From contig JBBDHG010000134.1 of assembly GCA_037951165.1 (NCBI GenBank), forward strand, positions 549,501 through 613,500: a DNA stretch of 64,000 bases, given 5' to 3'. Position 1 is the stretch's first letter. Each line of letters opens with the position of its first letter. Below are positions 1 to 11,835 of the stretch, in pieces. The DNA comes from Lophius americanus. Lineage: Eukaryota; Chordata; Actinopteri; Lophiiformes; Lophiidae. Below the pieces are notes generated by a model, which saw nothing but the letters and a program-made list of their open reading frames with translations, did not search any database and was not told the DNA's origin. The translations under genes and the position numbers were made by a program.

Positions 1-995
1 ATGAGTAGCAGTATGGAGGATAGGTATGCATGTGCGCTGGAGCTGTGCATTTCTGAGCAATCAGTGTCATCGATTGCTAAACAATTCGCAGCTGGGAATA
101 AGGCCGGTGCATCTTCATAAGGCCAGTGTCGCCCTGATTGCTGCAGCTGGTTCTGGTTCAACGGGGGAAAACGCCTTCACAAGCCAAGAACAACAGATGC
201 TATTGCTGATGACGAAACAGATGAAGTAGTGGTCCGCCACCAAAATACCGAGGAAATACGTCATTGCCTCTTACATGTTAAATTGGCGCTGCAACGGCCA
301 ATGTTCGACAATTACCTGCATTTAGACCAATTTCTTTGTAGATAGCATTATGATCGTGCCAGCGCGTGTGTGCGCTGGGTGGGTGGGGGGGTTTCTGTGC
401 ATTGACGCAGCAGAGCCTGCACCGAATAACTTCCTCATTAAGTGATCCGGGGGTACTACACGACACGGTTACACAAATCATCTGCAGCTGCTCGGGGGTG
501 GGGGGGGGACGGTCGGCCTAGTTAGCTAGCGAACACAGCCGCTGCTATGTGGTGCCAGCGCCGAGCTGTCAGAGCCCCGGGGAGGGGAAATGTCAGAGCT
601 ACGTCTCCTGGGGCTCCGCTGGTGGATAAGGCTTAAACACCGAAGAATGTGTAGCTGTTAATGTGTCAAGTTCTGCGTATAAGTGATGAAAAAAAGACGC
701 AATGCTAGTGTGCTAACTCTGCTAGTTTATCAATATCAGCATGGAAGCTCGTTGGCTAGCACCGAAACGTCACTGCGGGTGAAGCTAGTTAGCCGCTTGC
801 TACGGTTATTTAGCCTGACTGCACCACGACAATAACAACATTTATTTGGCATTTGCTAAAATATTATTTAAATACCGAATAAGATCATGCTGTATGCTAA
901 TTAGTAGGCTATGACTTGAGAGAAATGAATTAAGAGGTGGTGTTGTGAGGGTGACAGAACGACAGAAACAGTGTAACGTTACGAATCCCGCTTAC
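1..995 (-). other. camk2g: Start of camk2g intron 1
   Basis: This stretch lies downstream, on the minus strand, of the camk2g first-exon donor at 995/994 and is therefore intronic. I see no further exon in it. Both strands have only short open frames without recognisable protein similarity. It contains a G-run near 490-508 and is moderately GC-rich up to about 620, as is usual close to a vertebrate promoter. Confidence 0.6.
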
Positions 996-1060
996 TTTCC
1001 GAGCTCCTCGTAAAGCTGGTACTCGTCGGTGAATCTCGTAGATGTAGCGGTGGTTGCCAT
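996..1060 (-). CDS. camk2g: CaM kinase II (gamma type), first coding exon, partial gene
   Basis: Calcium/calmodulin-dependent protein kinase II is a multimeric Ser/Thr kinase of muscle, neurons and most other cells. Reading the minus strand from ATG at 1060 gives a peptide beginning MATTATSTRFTDEYQ and continuing LYEELG, then the first two bases of a Lys codon and a donor GTAAGC. This is the invariant N-terminus of CaMKII, just before the glycine-rich ATP loop, which would be in the next exon beyond the window edge. The family's gamma form begins MATTATCTRFTD; here the Cys is Ser. Alpha (MATITC) and delta (MASTTC) fit less well, and the sec24c/synpo2l/myoz1 neighbours match the human CAMK2G district. 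The 65-bp exon ends in phase 2. Assignment as CaMKII is firm; gamma rather than another paralogue rests on six residues and synteny. Confidence 0.88.
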
Positions 1061-1320
1061 GACTGTAGCCGTGCGGGAAGCCCGAGCCTTGGGGTACGAC
1101 GGTGGCTGGCTCTCGTGACGAGGTGGAGGGTAGCCTAGCCTCCGATACTGAAGCACCTTTCTGACAGGCAGTCAAGACTGAAGCGGATAGAGGCGAGTGG
1201 AGACGGGAGGGGCAGGAGAGAGAGGAGGAGTGATGGGTGTGTGTGTGTAGTAACGAGAGCGAAATTCTCGCGAGGATTGGTGAGTTTAGTTAAGTCAGTG
1301 TAAATGTGGCGAGATGCTGC
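1061..1320 (-). promoter_or_regulatory. camk2g: camk2g 5' UTR and promoter region
   Basis: The sequence directly upstream of the minus-strand ATG is GC- and CpG-richer than its surroundings and has purine-rich runs (GGGAGGGGCAGGAGAG near 1206). No TATA box is evident. This resembles a broad CpG-type promoter. The exact transcription start cannot be read from sequence. Confidence 0.5.
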
Positions 1321-2962
1321 TCAATTTTTTACCTTATTAGGCTGAATCTGTTTTCAGATCATAATTTTACTTATGCAATTACAGCCTGATTAAAAACACA
1401 TCCCTTGTTATATCCTAAAACTAATGCATAGAACATCACAATCGCATTTTACTGCACTGGTTGGGATACACCCAACCCTGGGTCACACCTCACTGCAGCA
1501 GCGAGGCAAGTAGTGACCCACACACACTGCATAAGGTTTGAACCTACAGTATAGACACACGCTCCAAGGAATCAATATTGATTAATGCAGGTGTTGTTCG
1601 CAACATAGAAGGCCTTTCCAAACCTCAGATTTTTTGATTTTGCATGTGTGAGTGTATGTGCATACCCGAGACAAAAATGGTTAGTGAAATGTATGCGTCT
1701 GCTGTATCAGGTTCCCTCGGACATGCATGCACCTATGTCTTTCCACTGTGTGCGGGTTGTTAGTTTCGCAGCGCTAAAAGACGGTGTCACAAAGATCCAG
1801 AGTGCCTCAATAAATGTTTAATGTGGCATGAGTAGGAGGCCATCAGCGGGCAGGCTGGTGGCGCTGAAGGTAGCCAGAGAGCTGGAGTCCCTGTTAACAT
1901 GTGTGTGCCTGCCTGCTCAGCACATATCTACTGTCAGAGAGCTTGAAAGCAAATTTTCTCATTAACATTTTTAAATGTGGTTGTAAGCGTGTGAACTAAA
2001 AGCTGAAGAAGCTCAAATATTATGATGCCATATCTGCAAGTGCAGCCTGCTGTGTACTTGAAGGAGAGCAGAAATAGGGGGCCCAGCATGTGTGCGTGTG
2101 CGCTATGTGCAAGACGAACGAGCACTGCAACGTAGGCTACTAGCCCTCTCCTGCCCTCCTTTTCCTACGTGCTAACCCTGCCTGCCCTCCTCCTCTTCCT
2201 CCACCTCCTCATCCTCCACAGAAGTTACATAATGATGAACTCCTCAGCCTTTATCTCACACCAACCACACACTACGCCTTTCCCGCTCTGTGAAAGACAG
2301 AGGAAGGAAGAGTGAGTGAGTGTAAGGGAGAAAGAATGCAGAATGAGGAAAGGAAAGAATGCATGTACGCCATTTGCCATATTTTAGTATTCATTAAAGT
2401 GAGACCTATTGTCATCTCTGGCTTGAACAACCAAATACCTTCTCTGCACAATGCTCTGAATCAGTATTTCTATATTAGACTCCTGCCATCAAACACAGAC
2501 ACTGACTCTACTGTGTCTTGGGGAAGAATTCCAGTGCTTTGTCAACTTCCTCCCGGATTTTGTTGTGGAAAAGGATAATGATGATGGTAGCTGTCTATAC
2601 TGACGTTCGAGGATCTGCCAATGCCACGGCGCTGTGAAAAATTCAGAATTTTAGAAACACCACAATGAAATATTTATTTATTTAATGCTGATTGATACTG
2701 ACATGAGAACATGGTGATTGATCACTTTAAGACAACTTTACAGACATGGTACTCTTATTTATTGGCGTAGAATATGAGCAAAGCCCTCTTGTTTTTACAT
2801 TCCCTTCCCACAGTTAAATATAAGTCGGTAAGCTCCACATTCGATCATTATTACACTGCAAATTGGTGTTGGACAAAATTGAATAGTTATAATTTAGATA
2901 TGACAGTTTCATGTTTCCCTTAAGTCTTTTCCGATTAATCAAATTCTGGCAGTGCTTTATTT

Positions 2963-3011
2963 CATGACTACATGTCATGGAAAGTTGCACTTTCCATGAC
3001 ATGTAGTCATG
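2963..3011. repeat. Perfect palindrome, 23-bp arms with 3-base loop
   Basis: The arm CATGACTACATGTCATGGAA... (2963-2985) is followed by TGC and then by its exact reverse complement (2989-3011). Part of the arm (TCATGGAAAGT) occurs a third time directly after it (3007-3017). It is a foldback; no gene or terminator role is implied. Confidence 0.95.
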
Positions 3012-3839
3012 GAAAGTGCAACTTTGTGAAATTAGCTCTTTGCGTTGACCTATCCCTGAGGAGCAGTGGGCAGCCCCTGTGAAGCAATTTAGGAGCATAT
3101 TAGGATTTTGGGTCTTGCTCAAGACACTAGTGATGTAGCCAGCAGAGGCGGTTTCACCGACCGTTAAACAAAAAAAAAAAACACTGATGAAAGCCGTCAC
3201 TGAAGCTAAGGAAGGTACAAAAGTGGCGTTTTCTATCAAAACAGGATGTACCGTTTTGTATAATCTGGGAATGGAGTTTATACACATTGGTCTTCAGCGA
3301 CAGGACGCGAGCTGGAAGTCTGGAGGAGGAGAGTAGGGATTGGGCCACCACTGCCAATCACTTGAGACTGTCAAAAAACTCTGTGAAGTTTTGGGGTCCC
3401 CCCTGATGACCTTGTCTCCAGGCCAAGGCTTCACCCATTTTAAATGGCCGTAACAGCATCTCTGGTGTATTCAATATCCGTCCTTCAAACCGCGCGTCAA
3501 TATTGCCTGCAAAGATCACACATTTAGATTTAGTGATCATTAGAGTTAATGAGATTATGTAAATGAAGAGCCATGAGGTTAACTGACCTTAGAAAGAGGA
3601 AGTAGATGGTTGTAATGGAACCGAGCTGGTACACGGGGAGTCACAGGTGGGTTTTGAAGAAAAGGTTTTTATTATAACCAAGCATAGGGAAAATTCACAA
3701 AAGCACATAAGCAATATAGTTCTGGGCCCATAAGATAGGTAAAATAAACAGAACTAAACCCAGGATTTTGCAAACAATAAATTTTAACCAAAGTGATTAA
3801 CATAATGTAACTCACTAGGTGTAAATGATATAACAAGGA

Positions 3840-3900
3840 AGCGTCCTTCGGCTCACAGAAAGGCGCTATATAAGTCCAATTTACTATTATTATTATTATC
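3840..3900 (+). repeat. Retroposon tail with (ATT)n end
   Basis: The segment AAAGGCGCTATATAAGTCC followed by ATTTACTATTATTATTATTA matches the ATT-tailed 3' end shared by many fish LINE/SINE copies. Only the tail is recognisable; the body upstream is too diverged to delimit. Confidence 0.5.
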
Positions 3901-5191
3901 AAAGAAAGTCTGCAGGGGTATTTCAGGTAGCTGGTCAAACCAAATGAATACAAGAGGGAGAAAACAAATCGCTAACCCACTAATTAACCAGCCAAAATAA
4001 ACATTACTCAGCCTGTTTGATAATTAGCTTAGTCATTATACATCTCAAATCCAAATGTATTTAAACATCAATTGCAAGCCAATTAAAATTAACAAAATTG
4101 AACTGAACAAATAACCCCAGTCTGAGGTCTAAGCTTGGTGGTACCACCCAATAAGCATATTCTGCATAAAAGCCTGCATTTTCTGGTGTACGCTCTTTTG
4201 CCCAGAAGTATGCATCATCCAGCACCGGTAAAACTAATGAAAATAATACAACTTGATTTAACATAATTTGAATATACAAACTCAACTAGATGGGTTTGTT
4301 AGAAACACAAATAATGTACATTTCAGAAATACTGAATAAACAATGTCCATGTTGTATGAAATCAAACATTAAGTGTCTTTATTTATGTGACTCGGTAAAT
4401 GTGCAATGTGTGTGTGCAAAGATAGGTCCAAACATAACTAAAAGGTAGTTGGAAGGTTTCCAGCTTCTGCCGCTGTGCTGCTGCAGATGTAGCCATCACA
4501 ACGGTAAATTATAACCTTTTTTCTGGAATTTTGGAATGCTGTCATTAATAACACATTCACGCTGTTGTTTTAGAATAGAATGAGATTAAATGGGATCAAA
4601 TGTTGTCCCATCATGTTGTCCCATCAATGCTAAGGAGAGAAATCAAATGGCATGGAGATGCACCATTTTTACCAATTAGAAAATGCTAATTGAGAAAGCT
4701 GGTGACTGGATTATTAAAATACAAACAATTTAACCATGTTTAGAAATCGATCTTGAATCTTACCAGGTAATCTATCCAGTCTCATTCTGTCTTATCACTC
4801 CAGCTGCACCTTGCAGCCATTCAGCCATGCTGGTTGGCAGTCCTTCTTGTAGCCACAACAGTCCTTTAACATGATCTGCACAGCCAAAATCTGACATTTG
4901 TGTTTGTAGCAAACTCAAACAGCTATGTGAAGCTCTGTTTTTGTCCACAATTTACTAAATGTGCAAACAGGAATTCAGTAGCAGCAATACACTAAGGCGT
5001 GACTTATCCTTTTGTTGTGACTAATGAGGGTGAACATGCCATCTGTTACATCATCATAACTGAGAGAGTGGAAGGGGTCAAGAGCTGAGTCATGACACTC
5101 CTGTTCTCTACTGCTTTGGAGAGATAATCTGACTGGGAAGGAGTGGATGAATCAGTCTTTCCTGTTTCAACAGATATCATCACGAATCCCT

Positions 5192-6163
5192 GGGGTGTAT
5201 TACAGAAAGGGTTTAATGAAATCAGAGTTTAACCCTTAACTCGGGTATGACTAACCCTGAGATGAGAAGTTCTGAGTTTTCAGTTAAAGAACAGCTGAGC
5301 TGGTTCAATCGACTATGAGTGTATTAACACAAAGTTAAACTTGTGCACGAGGTCCATTAAAAACCAGCACCGCTGGAGCTGTGATTGTGAACACTGTGAT
5401 TCACCGTGGCAACCTTTGTGACGCTTTAGTCGCCATTCCTCATGGCCATTTGAGCCAAAAGATTATGTAAGCGCTTAAGCAGATATTTACAAAAAAAGAA
5501 AGAAATGTGGCCTCATCAGAGAAGGAGAGAGAACTGGCATGGGAGAAACTGCGTATGTATCTATTAGTTTCATTCAATTATTATTTTTTTAATATTGTTT
5601 ATGAAAAGGTGGCGGAATCAAATTGAACACATTTTGTTTTTATGTTTTTATGTATGTATGTTTTATGTACAAAGCACATGCGAAAACAATCGAAAATTAA
5701 ACACAAATGTTACTTAATACATACTTAATCGTGTGTATACACAGAACTCGCTGGGGGAATTACATATTTGATGATTACCTCACTTTGGTTTTAAACATAT
5801 TTATAATATCAGTCAGTGAATATGTTTTCAGTAGCTTTAATTCTAAATATTTGCAGATGATGTAAAGGAAGCCTCCATTTGAAAAAAAACAAAGGAAAGT
5901 CACGCAAAGAATTTGCTCAGAATTTAGTGTTTCAGTCCTCTCCCGACATGAATCTCATATGACAGCCCTACCACAGGCTGAGAAGGAGGATGAGTCATGA
6001 ACTCGGGGTTTGTTGAAGAAAAAATGCTAGCGAACAGGTTAGGTTCACAATGTAAGTTATGATGGTAACTGAATCAACTTACCTCAATTTCTGGAGAACC
6101 CAGAGTTTCCCCTTATCTCAGGGTTAACAAACTCAGAGTCTCCATGCTTTCTGGAATAGCCCC
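5192..6163. mobile_element. Non-autonomous Harbinger-like DNA transposon, about 970 bp
   Basis: The ends are long imperfect inverted repeats. The left end reads GGGGTGTATTACAGAAAG and then CAGAGTTTAACCC...; the right end, reverse-complemented, reads GGGGCTATTCCAGAAAGC and then CTCTGAGTTTGTTAACCC. Internal direct and inverted copies of AACCCTGAGAT / AACCCAGAGTTT follow the same pattern on both sides. Ends of this style are typical of fish PIF/Harbinger-derived elements. No transposase frame survives and I could not identify a clear target-site duplication, so the exact borders and the superfamily are tentative. Confidence 0.55.
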
Positions 6164-8700
6164 CGCTGGTACAATAAGGATCTGCTCCCCCAACTGCTGG
6201 TCAAGTTAGTCCTTGAGGATTGTGGTCGTGTTAACAGAGTGACTGTCAACACGACCAATACAGCTGAATGGAGCTTACCTCTACAGGTGACTCATGCTCT
6301 TTCCTGGTTGGCCCATGGAGCAATTCCATTATGTTTTGGTCGTTATCTGGATCATGAGCTCAATCCAGACAATTTTGAAGGATTCCTTGCCACTGCGGCA
6401 TTTGGGGAATTACAAGATCTTTGCTTTTACGGATAACTACCTGGTGACATAGTACCACAAGTATGATCTGGATCCATTCCAGTTCAGGCACAACCTAGTC
6501 ATCAGGAGAGATAACCATTCAAACCAGGATTTATACATCATTGCAGAAGCCATTGGGAGCAACTTAGGGTTCAGTGTCTTGCGCAAGGGCACTTGAACAT
6601 GCATGACTGCCAGGGGCCGGCAATCAAACCACCCACCTCTTTATTTGTGGATGACCACGTACCCCCTGAACCAAAGCACAACTAAGTTTTGGGGTTTCGT
6701 CAAGAAAACATTCATGATCATTAATGACACGATGAATTTGCAGTTTAATACTACAAAAGAATCAAACAAACATTATTATATGATTGTCCAGGCCCTACGT
6801 GACACTGAACAGGATACGCTTTAAGTGATGATGATTGAATGAAAGTCTGCCTTTCACTTATCCCATCAGAGCATGCCCTCTGGCTCCTCTACATGGAGCG
6901 ATGAGACCCAGAGAACAACATGGACTTTGCTTCCACCATCTGTTCAACTGGGAGACCTGCAGCATGTGAAGACTGGAAACCTGTAAAGGAAGCATTTAGG
7001 CCCTTTTCTGGTGCTTTAAATGACCCCCGTAGAAAAGAAACCCTTACCACTGTTGTTATGTATTGTTAAGTAATGATAAATACTAGAGAAGATAGACAGA
7101 CAAAATAGATGTTTGCACCTCAAGATAGAGGTACAGTGATTATTGATTTAAGACTGAAAAATACAAATAGTGACAACATTCTAAAATGATCAAACTGTTT
7201 TGATAAATCTTCAAGTAAATCTACAAACATCATCATGCTAATCCTGTTGCTTCTCATTTTCAATTCTGATAGTAAATGAAGAGTTTTAAGTTTTTCTATT
7301 TTGGCTTGGACAGATTTGAATAGAAGATGTGTCTCTGGGCTCTGGGGAACTGCGATAAGCACATTTCCAGATTTCTTTTGACAGTTTAAAGAGAGAAGAA
7401 AAACAATTAATCCAATAGCATTTGTCCCAGGGTATTACATTATAACGTTAAGTATTAGATGATTTCTTTCCACCTAAATAAACACTTATGTTTAACTCAC
7501 AGGTTTGTTAACCACCCAATGTTTGAGTAACATAACATGTTAATTTTAACAAGCTTATAATAGAGACAGAGGCCGACAGCTAGTATATTTCATTATTTAA
7601 TGCAATTTAACCATTCAAGATCCTCAAAATAAGGCCAATCTGCAACAAAAGCAGAGGGAGGTTAAATCAAAGTATAAGATCAACATAATCACCTGCTCTC
7701 AAAGAGAATAGAAATAAGTCTTACCACAAATAGGCCCGATCACTTTAACAGCGGCTGACATCCTTGAAGTTGTATTGCTGCATACCAGCAGCACATCACC
7801 AGCAGGCGTATAATGTCCATGCGCCAATCACAAGTTCACAAAGTGAAAACAGGAATGTTTCACTCTATGAACTTGGATTTTTCACTGTAAGAACCTGGAC
7901 AGTTTTAACTGGATGAACCTTGACTTCTCACTGCCCTGTTTGAATACCCTTAAGCCCCTGCTGGATATAAACACTGCTGGGCAGTTTGCTATTTGGCTCA
8001 ACTTCTGTCCATTATCCCCTCTTTCCCATAGAATCCAAATTTCTTCCCTAGAATCCAGATGTCTTCCCTAACTATAAATGGCTAAATTTTTGGTGAACTG
8101 TAACCCTTGTCCATGTTGCTGCACGCTTTTTTGTTTTTAAAACATAATTTTATTGACTAAAAATTATATTTGTAAACCGGGCAAGTTTGTTTTGTTTTGG
8201 TAAACAATGCTACTCTGACACTACTCTTGAAAAATGGACAGGACGTATTGCAAGTCTCTTATTTAGAGTGGAGCCTGTAGAATTAGCAACGAAGCTTCAG
8301 ACAATCAATTTGTTATGTTAGAATTGGGCCATCGACCTCTTCACGACACATTTTGACCGATCGAAGGGCACACAGTTAGATACAATTGGATCTTTCATGT
8401 TAAGAATGATTTTGGATTTATACCACTGAATATTTCATGGATTTCTGGGAGTTTTCCTATGCTAACGACAATGCCATCACGTCCAATTTTTTTGGATATG
8501 ACCTCACATTTAATACAATTTAATCAGATGTTTTCAGTGTTCGTTTGGTAAATATGATGAGTATGTTGAAACATCACTAGCGCTCGTAATACTACTAATT
8601 CCGTGGTAAGAAATTTACATGACTATGACCTACTGCTCTATCGAGATGTATCCACGTTCTTCCAGCTTATCTTGAGTGAACAGAAGTAGACGTTACCTTT
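6164..8700. other. Intergenic DNA, middle part
   Basis: No gene is supported. The stretch 6563-6680 carries a decayed dispersed repeat (see separate entry). The rest is AT-rich unique-looking sequence with no open frame longer than about 80 codons. Confidence 0.55.
6563..6680 (+). repeat. Decayed fish dispersed repeat
   Basis: The words GGGTTCAGTGTCTTGCGCAA, GGCACTTGAACATGC and CAATCAAACCACCCACC appear in the same order as in a very common fish interspersed repeat (short-element or LINE-associated). The copy is old and has no intact ends. Confidence 0.5.
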
Positions 8701-8714
8701 AGGGGCCAAACTGG

Positions 8715-8795
8715 TGATAGCTTTAATAATAATAATTTAATAATAATACATTTAATTTATAATGCACTTTACATTTGGATCTCAAAGTGCTAAAA
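8715..8795 (-). repeat. ATT-tailed retroposon end, reverse orientation
   Basis: Read on the minus strand: GCACTTTGAGATCCAAATG, TAAAGTGCATTATAAATTAA, ATGTATTATTA. The same 3' end is found on the plus strand at 11765-11835, 45844-45918 and, as tail only, 60155-60195. The shared tail defines one retroposon family in the window; I cannot assign its name. Confidence 0.65.
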
Positions 8796-9469
8796 GTTTA
8801 TGCAAAACTATTAACACAGCCGAATCTTTCTGTTGCCTTTTGTAACAACTACTTTACCAGTTGAACTGGATTCAGAACTTCATATAAATCTGGTTGTCAA
8901 ATGTATCAGCACTGTCCGTCAATGGAGGTGTCTTGATGACAAAGAGCTGATAATAAAGGATGTTATGCTTTTGATTTCATGTTTGATGAAGTGTTGATCC
9001 TTGTAAAATTATGTCACAACAAATGTTTCAACCTTTTGAATAATACCAGTGGCTTCATGTCTTTAACAATCAAAGAGTGCGGTAAAAAAGATCCACGATG
9101 AGATTGCTGTCCCGCACCGTTCACGCATTCCTGACCATGATCAGCTTATGAGAAGCATCTATCTTTATCACAGGCTGGTACATCTGTACATGATCGAGGT
9201 GATCCTACCGTCCCCTGTTTATATATACACTTAAATTCTGCATCTCATGTCCTTGGCTGGTCTAAAAGAGAGATTATGAATTACTGGAGAAGAAACCAAT
9301 GTCTCTCAGAAGGTTCCCCCCTTGCAGTCGACTTGAAGAAAGTTAACTAGACCTATGCTGTCTTCCCTGACCGCATAGGTATATCCCCGACAAGTCCTCA
9401 ATCCCCTGCGTTGTACAAGCAATCCCCCTGATTGAACCCCTCAAATTCAATGTAGAGTTATGTCCAAAC

Positions 9470-9670
9470 TCAGTGTTTTTCGTAAAGAAAGCTTCCCTTG
9501 TGAGTAAATGATCTATTAGAGAAAAATATGATGTCTTTAAGTCAAATCATATGCACCATTGTTGGACAAAAGAATGATCAACATTTGGGACGTTGTGGCT
9601 GAAAAATATTGTTATTCATAAAAAAATGCCTCTAGTGAGTAAAAATATTAACTATAAGTAAAATATACTA

Positions 9671-9703
<33 letters not shown>

Positions 9704-10270
9704 AAATAGATGTCATCAATTATATTCATATTTTCCAAATTTGGACCAACAGTTGAAAACATATGGGTCAAAAACTTGAGAAGCAAAAGTTCCCCCTAGT
9801 GTCAGAAATATAAAATCGACCTTTCCCAAAATCAATCCAGTTCTTTCTCTCACTCTGGTCTATGTTTGTATAAAATTGGACAATAATTCATCACATAGTT
9901 TTTCTATAGTTTCTGGTGTTTTTTGAAAGAAAATGATTTCTGGAGTGTTTTTTGAAGGAAAGCTCCATCGAGTGAGTAAAATATTGACTACTACATCTAT
10001 TTTCATATATATATATATTTATGAAAATATATTTAAAAAGACACACATCATATAAAAAAAAAACTTAAGAGGGAAAAACATTTAAGTCAAAGTACAGGGA
10101 TAACGTGCATGCAAATATAAAGAAAAGAGTCTCCAATGGCATATATAATATAAATTAAAATAGTCCAGTGATGTGCAAAAGTTGTCCAGGTGCAGTTATG
10201 TTGCAGAAAGAGCTCCCACTAGTCTTAGAAATATACAACCAACCTTTCCCAAAAACACTCATCGCACTAA
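9470..10270. repeat. Cluster of diverged tandem-like repeats (AGCTCCCCCTAGTGAGTAAAATAT family)
   Basis: At least five diverged copies of a motif of the form A-run, then AGCTCCCnCTAGTGAGTAAAA, then a short AT-rich link, occur near 9480, 9620, 9785, 9955 and 10205. Some share a second block ACCTTTCCCAAAA. The same motif recurs at about 45730-46330 and, on the other strand, at 57620-57960. An (AT)n microsatellite sits at 9671-9697. No coding capacity is seen. Confidence 0.55.
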
Positions 10271-10529
10271 AGTCTATTTAGTTAAAAAAATGAAATAACC
10301 CATGACGAGAAGGATCTGCTGCTGATGCGGGGACAACGAAGACGATTCCACCATATCCCCTATTAGTAAAATATCAGGCACATCCGCCAATTAGTTTTTC
10401 TCAAATCTTGCTAACAGCCTGACGGACGGACGGACAAAATAACGCTGGTGAACAACGAGGGTAAAAACATAATCTCATTGATGGAAGTAATACATGTCAT
10501 AATTAGTATGTAACACCCAAGAAGTTGAG

Positions 10530-10776
10530 GTTCACGCTTGAGAATATCCATCCAGTGCTGTGGGTAGCGGTGTGCTCGCCGAGGGGAAGTCACTCTGTGC
10601 TGTCCGGATGTGGACGTGGCACAGCGCTGCAGCAGTTCCGCCGAAGCTCCGCTGCTGATGGCAAGAAGGGATTAGGGAGAAACACCCTGGGACGACATTG
10701 GCTTCACCGTTTTTCGGCTCGGTTTCACACTTTAGTCCGAACAGAGGATAGCCTAAATATTTACAGCACTCGGAAG
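10530..10776 (+). other. sec24c: sec24c noncoding first exon and promoter region
   Basis: This is a GC- and CpG-rich island in AT-rich surroundings, ending in a good donor (CGGAAG|GTAAGT at 10777). The first coding exon of sec24c begins with an acceptor 9 bases before its start region, so an upstream noncoding exon is required, and this is the only convincing candidate within 4 kb. An open frame runs through it from 10525 but has no similarity to Sec24 and is judged incidental. The transcription start is not resolved. Confidence 0.6.
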
Positions 10777-11764
10777 GTAAGTTTCTATTTGAAACTAAAC
10801 AATATATGATATTCATGCCCAGCTTGCCAGCCGGGCTTCGCTTTAGCTACCTGTGCTAAGGCTAACGAATGCTATAACACTTTAGCACCGTTCTGCGAAA
10901 CAGCTAGCTACCACTGTCAAGTCCGTGCTAGCGGGCTAACATCCGCTAGCTCCAGTTGGTCACAGCTGATTCAGTCACTGCTGTCATCGTCTTTTAAGTA
11001 GTCTGGTTGCTAGCGTTAGCGCGCTAGTTTAGCTGCCATCGATAAATAGTTTTAAAACTCAAATACAACCACTTAGTCCCAGTAACTTCACCCGTAACTG
11101 ATCAGTCTCTGACTTTTGAGTTTTGGTTTGACATGTCTTGCTAACGTAAGCTCGCCAGTTAGCTGGTTGTAATGCGGTAAAGAGGTAGGACCTGTTAGCA
11201 TGATTCTAGCATCTTTAGCTTCCCACTCATTTGGGGAGCTAAATATGATATCCCACTTGGCTTTAGTGAAATATGTTTCCCATTCTTTATATAAAGTTTT
11301 GAAAACGTTTTCTAGTGTTCCTTGATGGCTAATCCATTTCGAGTGATACATGGCCAGGTAAGCAGATGTGGGTAGGCCCCACATACTAAATAGCTATAAT
11401 GCTCCTGCGATTGTGTTTCGCGTTGAGGCACCTGGACTGCTGAATTATTCACAGGACCCGCTCGTCTACCCTGTGTTTGTGTGTTAGATGATACTCATCT
11501 CTGTTTCATGAATTGGACTCCACAAGCCATGTCGGTTGCCAAGTTTAATGTTGACATACGACATACATCACCATAGTAATAATAATCATAAAGTATACTC
11601 CCTCACTAACTATTTTCACTCTGTAGTTAAATGTGACACAATTCTGATTTTATTCTCCTCAAATCTTTCAAAAATAGTTTTGCCTTGATTCTTTACATTA
11701 ATCTCTGCGTAAGTAATGAATCTGATATCAGTGTGACCAGATCTTAACCGAGAAACCATCTACA

Positions 11765-11835
11765 GCACTTTGCATATTTGATCCAAATGCAAATTGCGTT
11801 ATAAATTAAATGTATTATTATTATTATTACACAAC
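11765..11835 (+). repeat. ATT-tailed retroposon end
   Basis: The sequence AGCACTTTGCATATTTGATC followed by CAAATGCAAATTGCG, TTATAAATTAAATG and (TATTAT)n is the same 3' end as at 45844-45918. Confidence 0.65.

Larger units (their letters stand above)
1321..5191. other. Intergenic DNA between camk2g and sec24c, left part
   Basis: This is AT-rich intergenic sequence with no supported gene. Its ORFs are short and low in similarity to anything I recognise. It contains a hairpin-forming palindrome (2963-3011), remnants of fish dispersed repeats (about 3050-3160 and 3840-3900) and otherwise featureless DNA. Confidence 0.6.

Noticed and set aside
26..481. Short ORFs at the left edge
   Set aside because: They lie in camk2g intron 1, have no recognisable family and no exon-like splice context.
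6239..6436. 65-codon ORF after the Harbinger-like element
   Set aside because: It was considered as a retrogene fragment, but neither this frame nor its neighbours resembles a known protein, and the following sequence is a dispersed repeat.
10525..10816. Overlapping 94-codon ORFs on both strands at the sec24c CpG island
   Set aside because: They run through the predicted noncoding exon and its donor. No similarity was recognised, and open frames are common in CpG islands.
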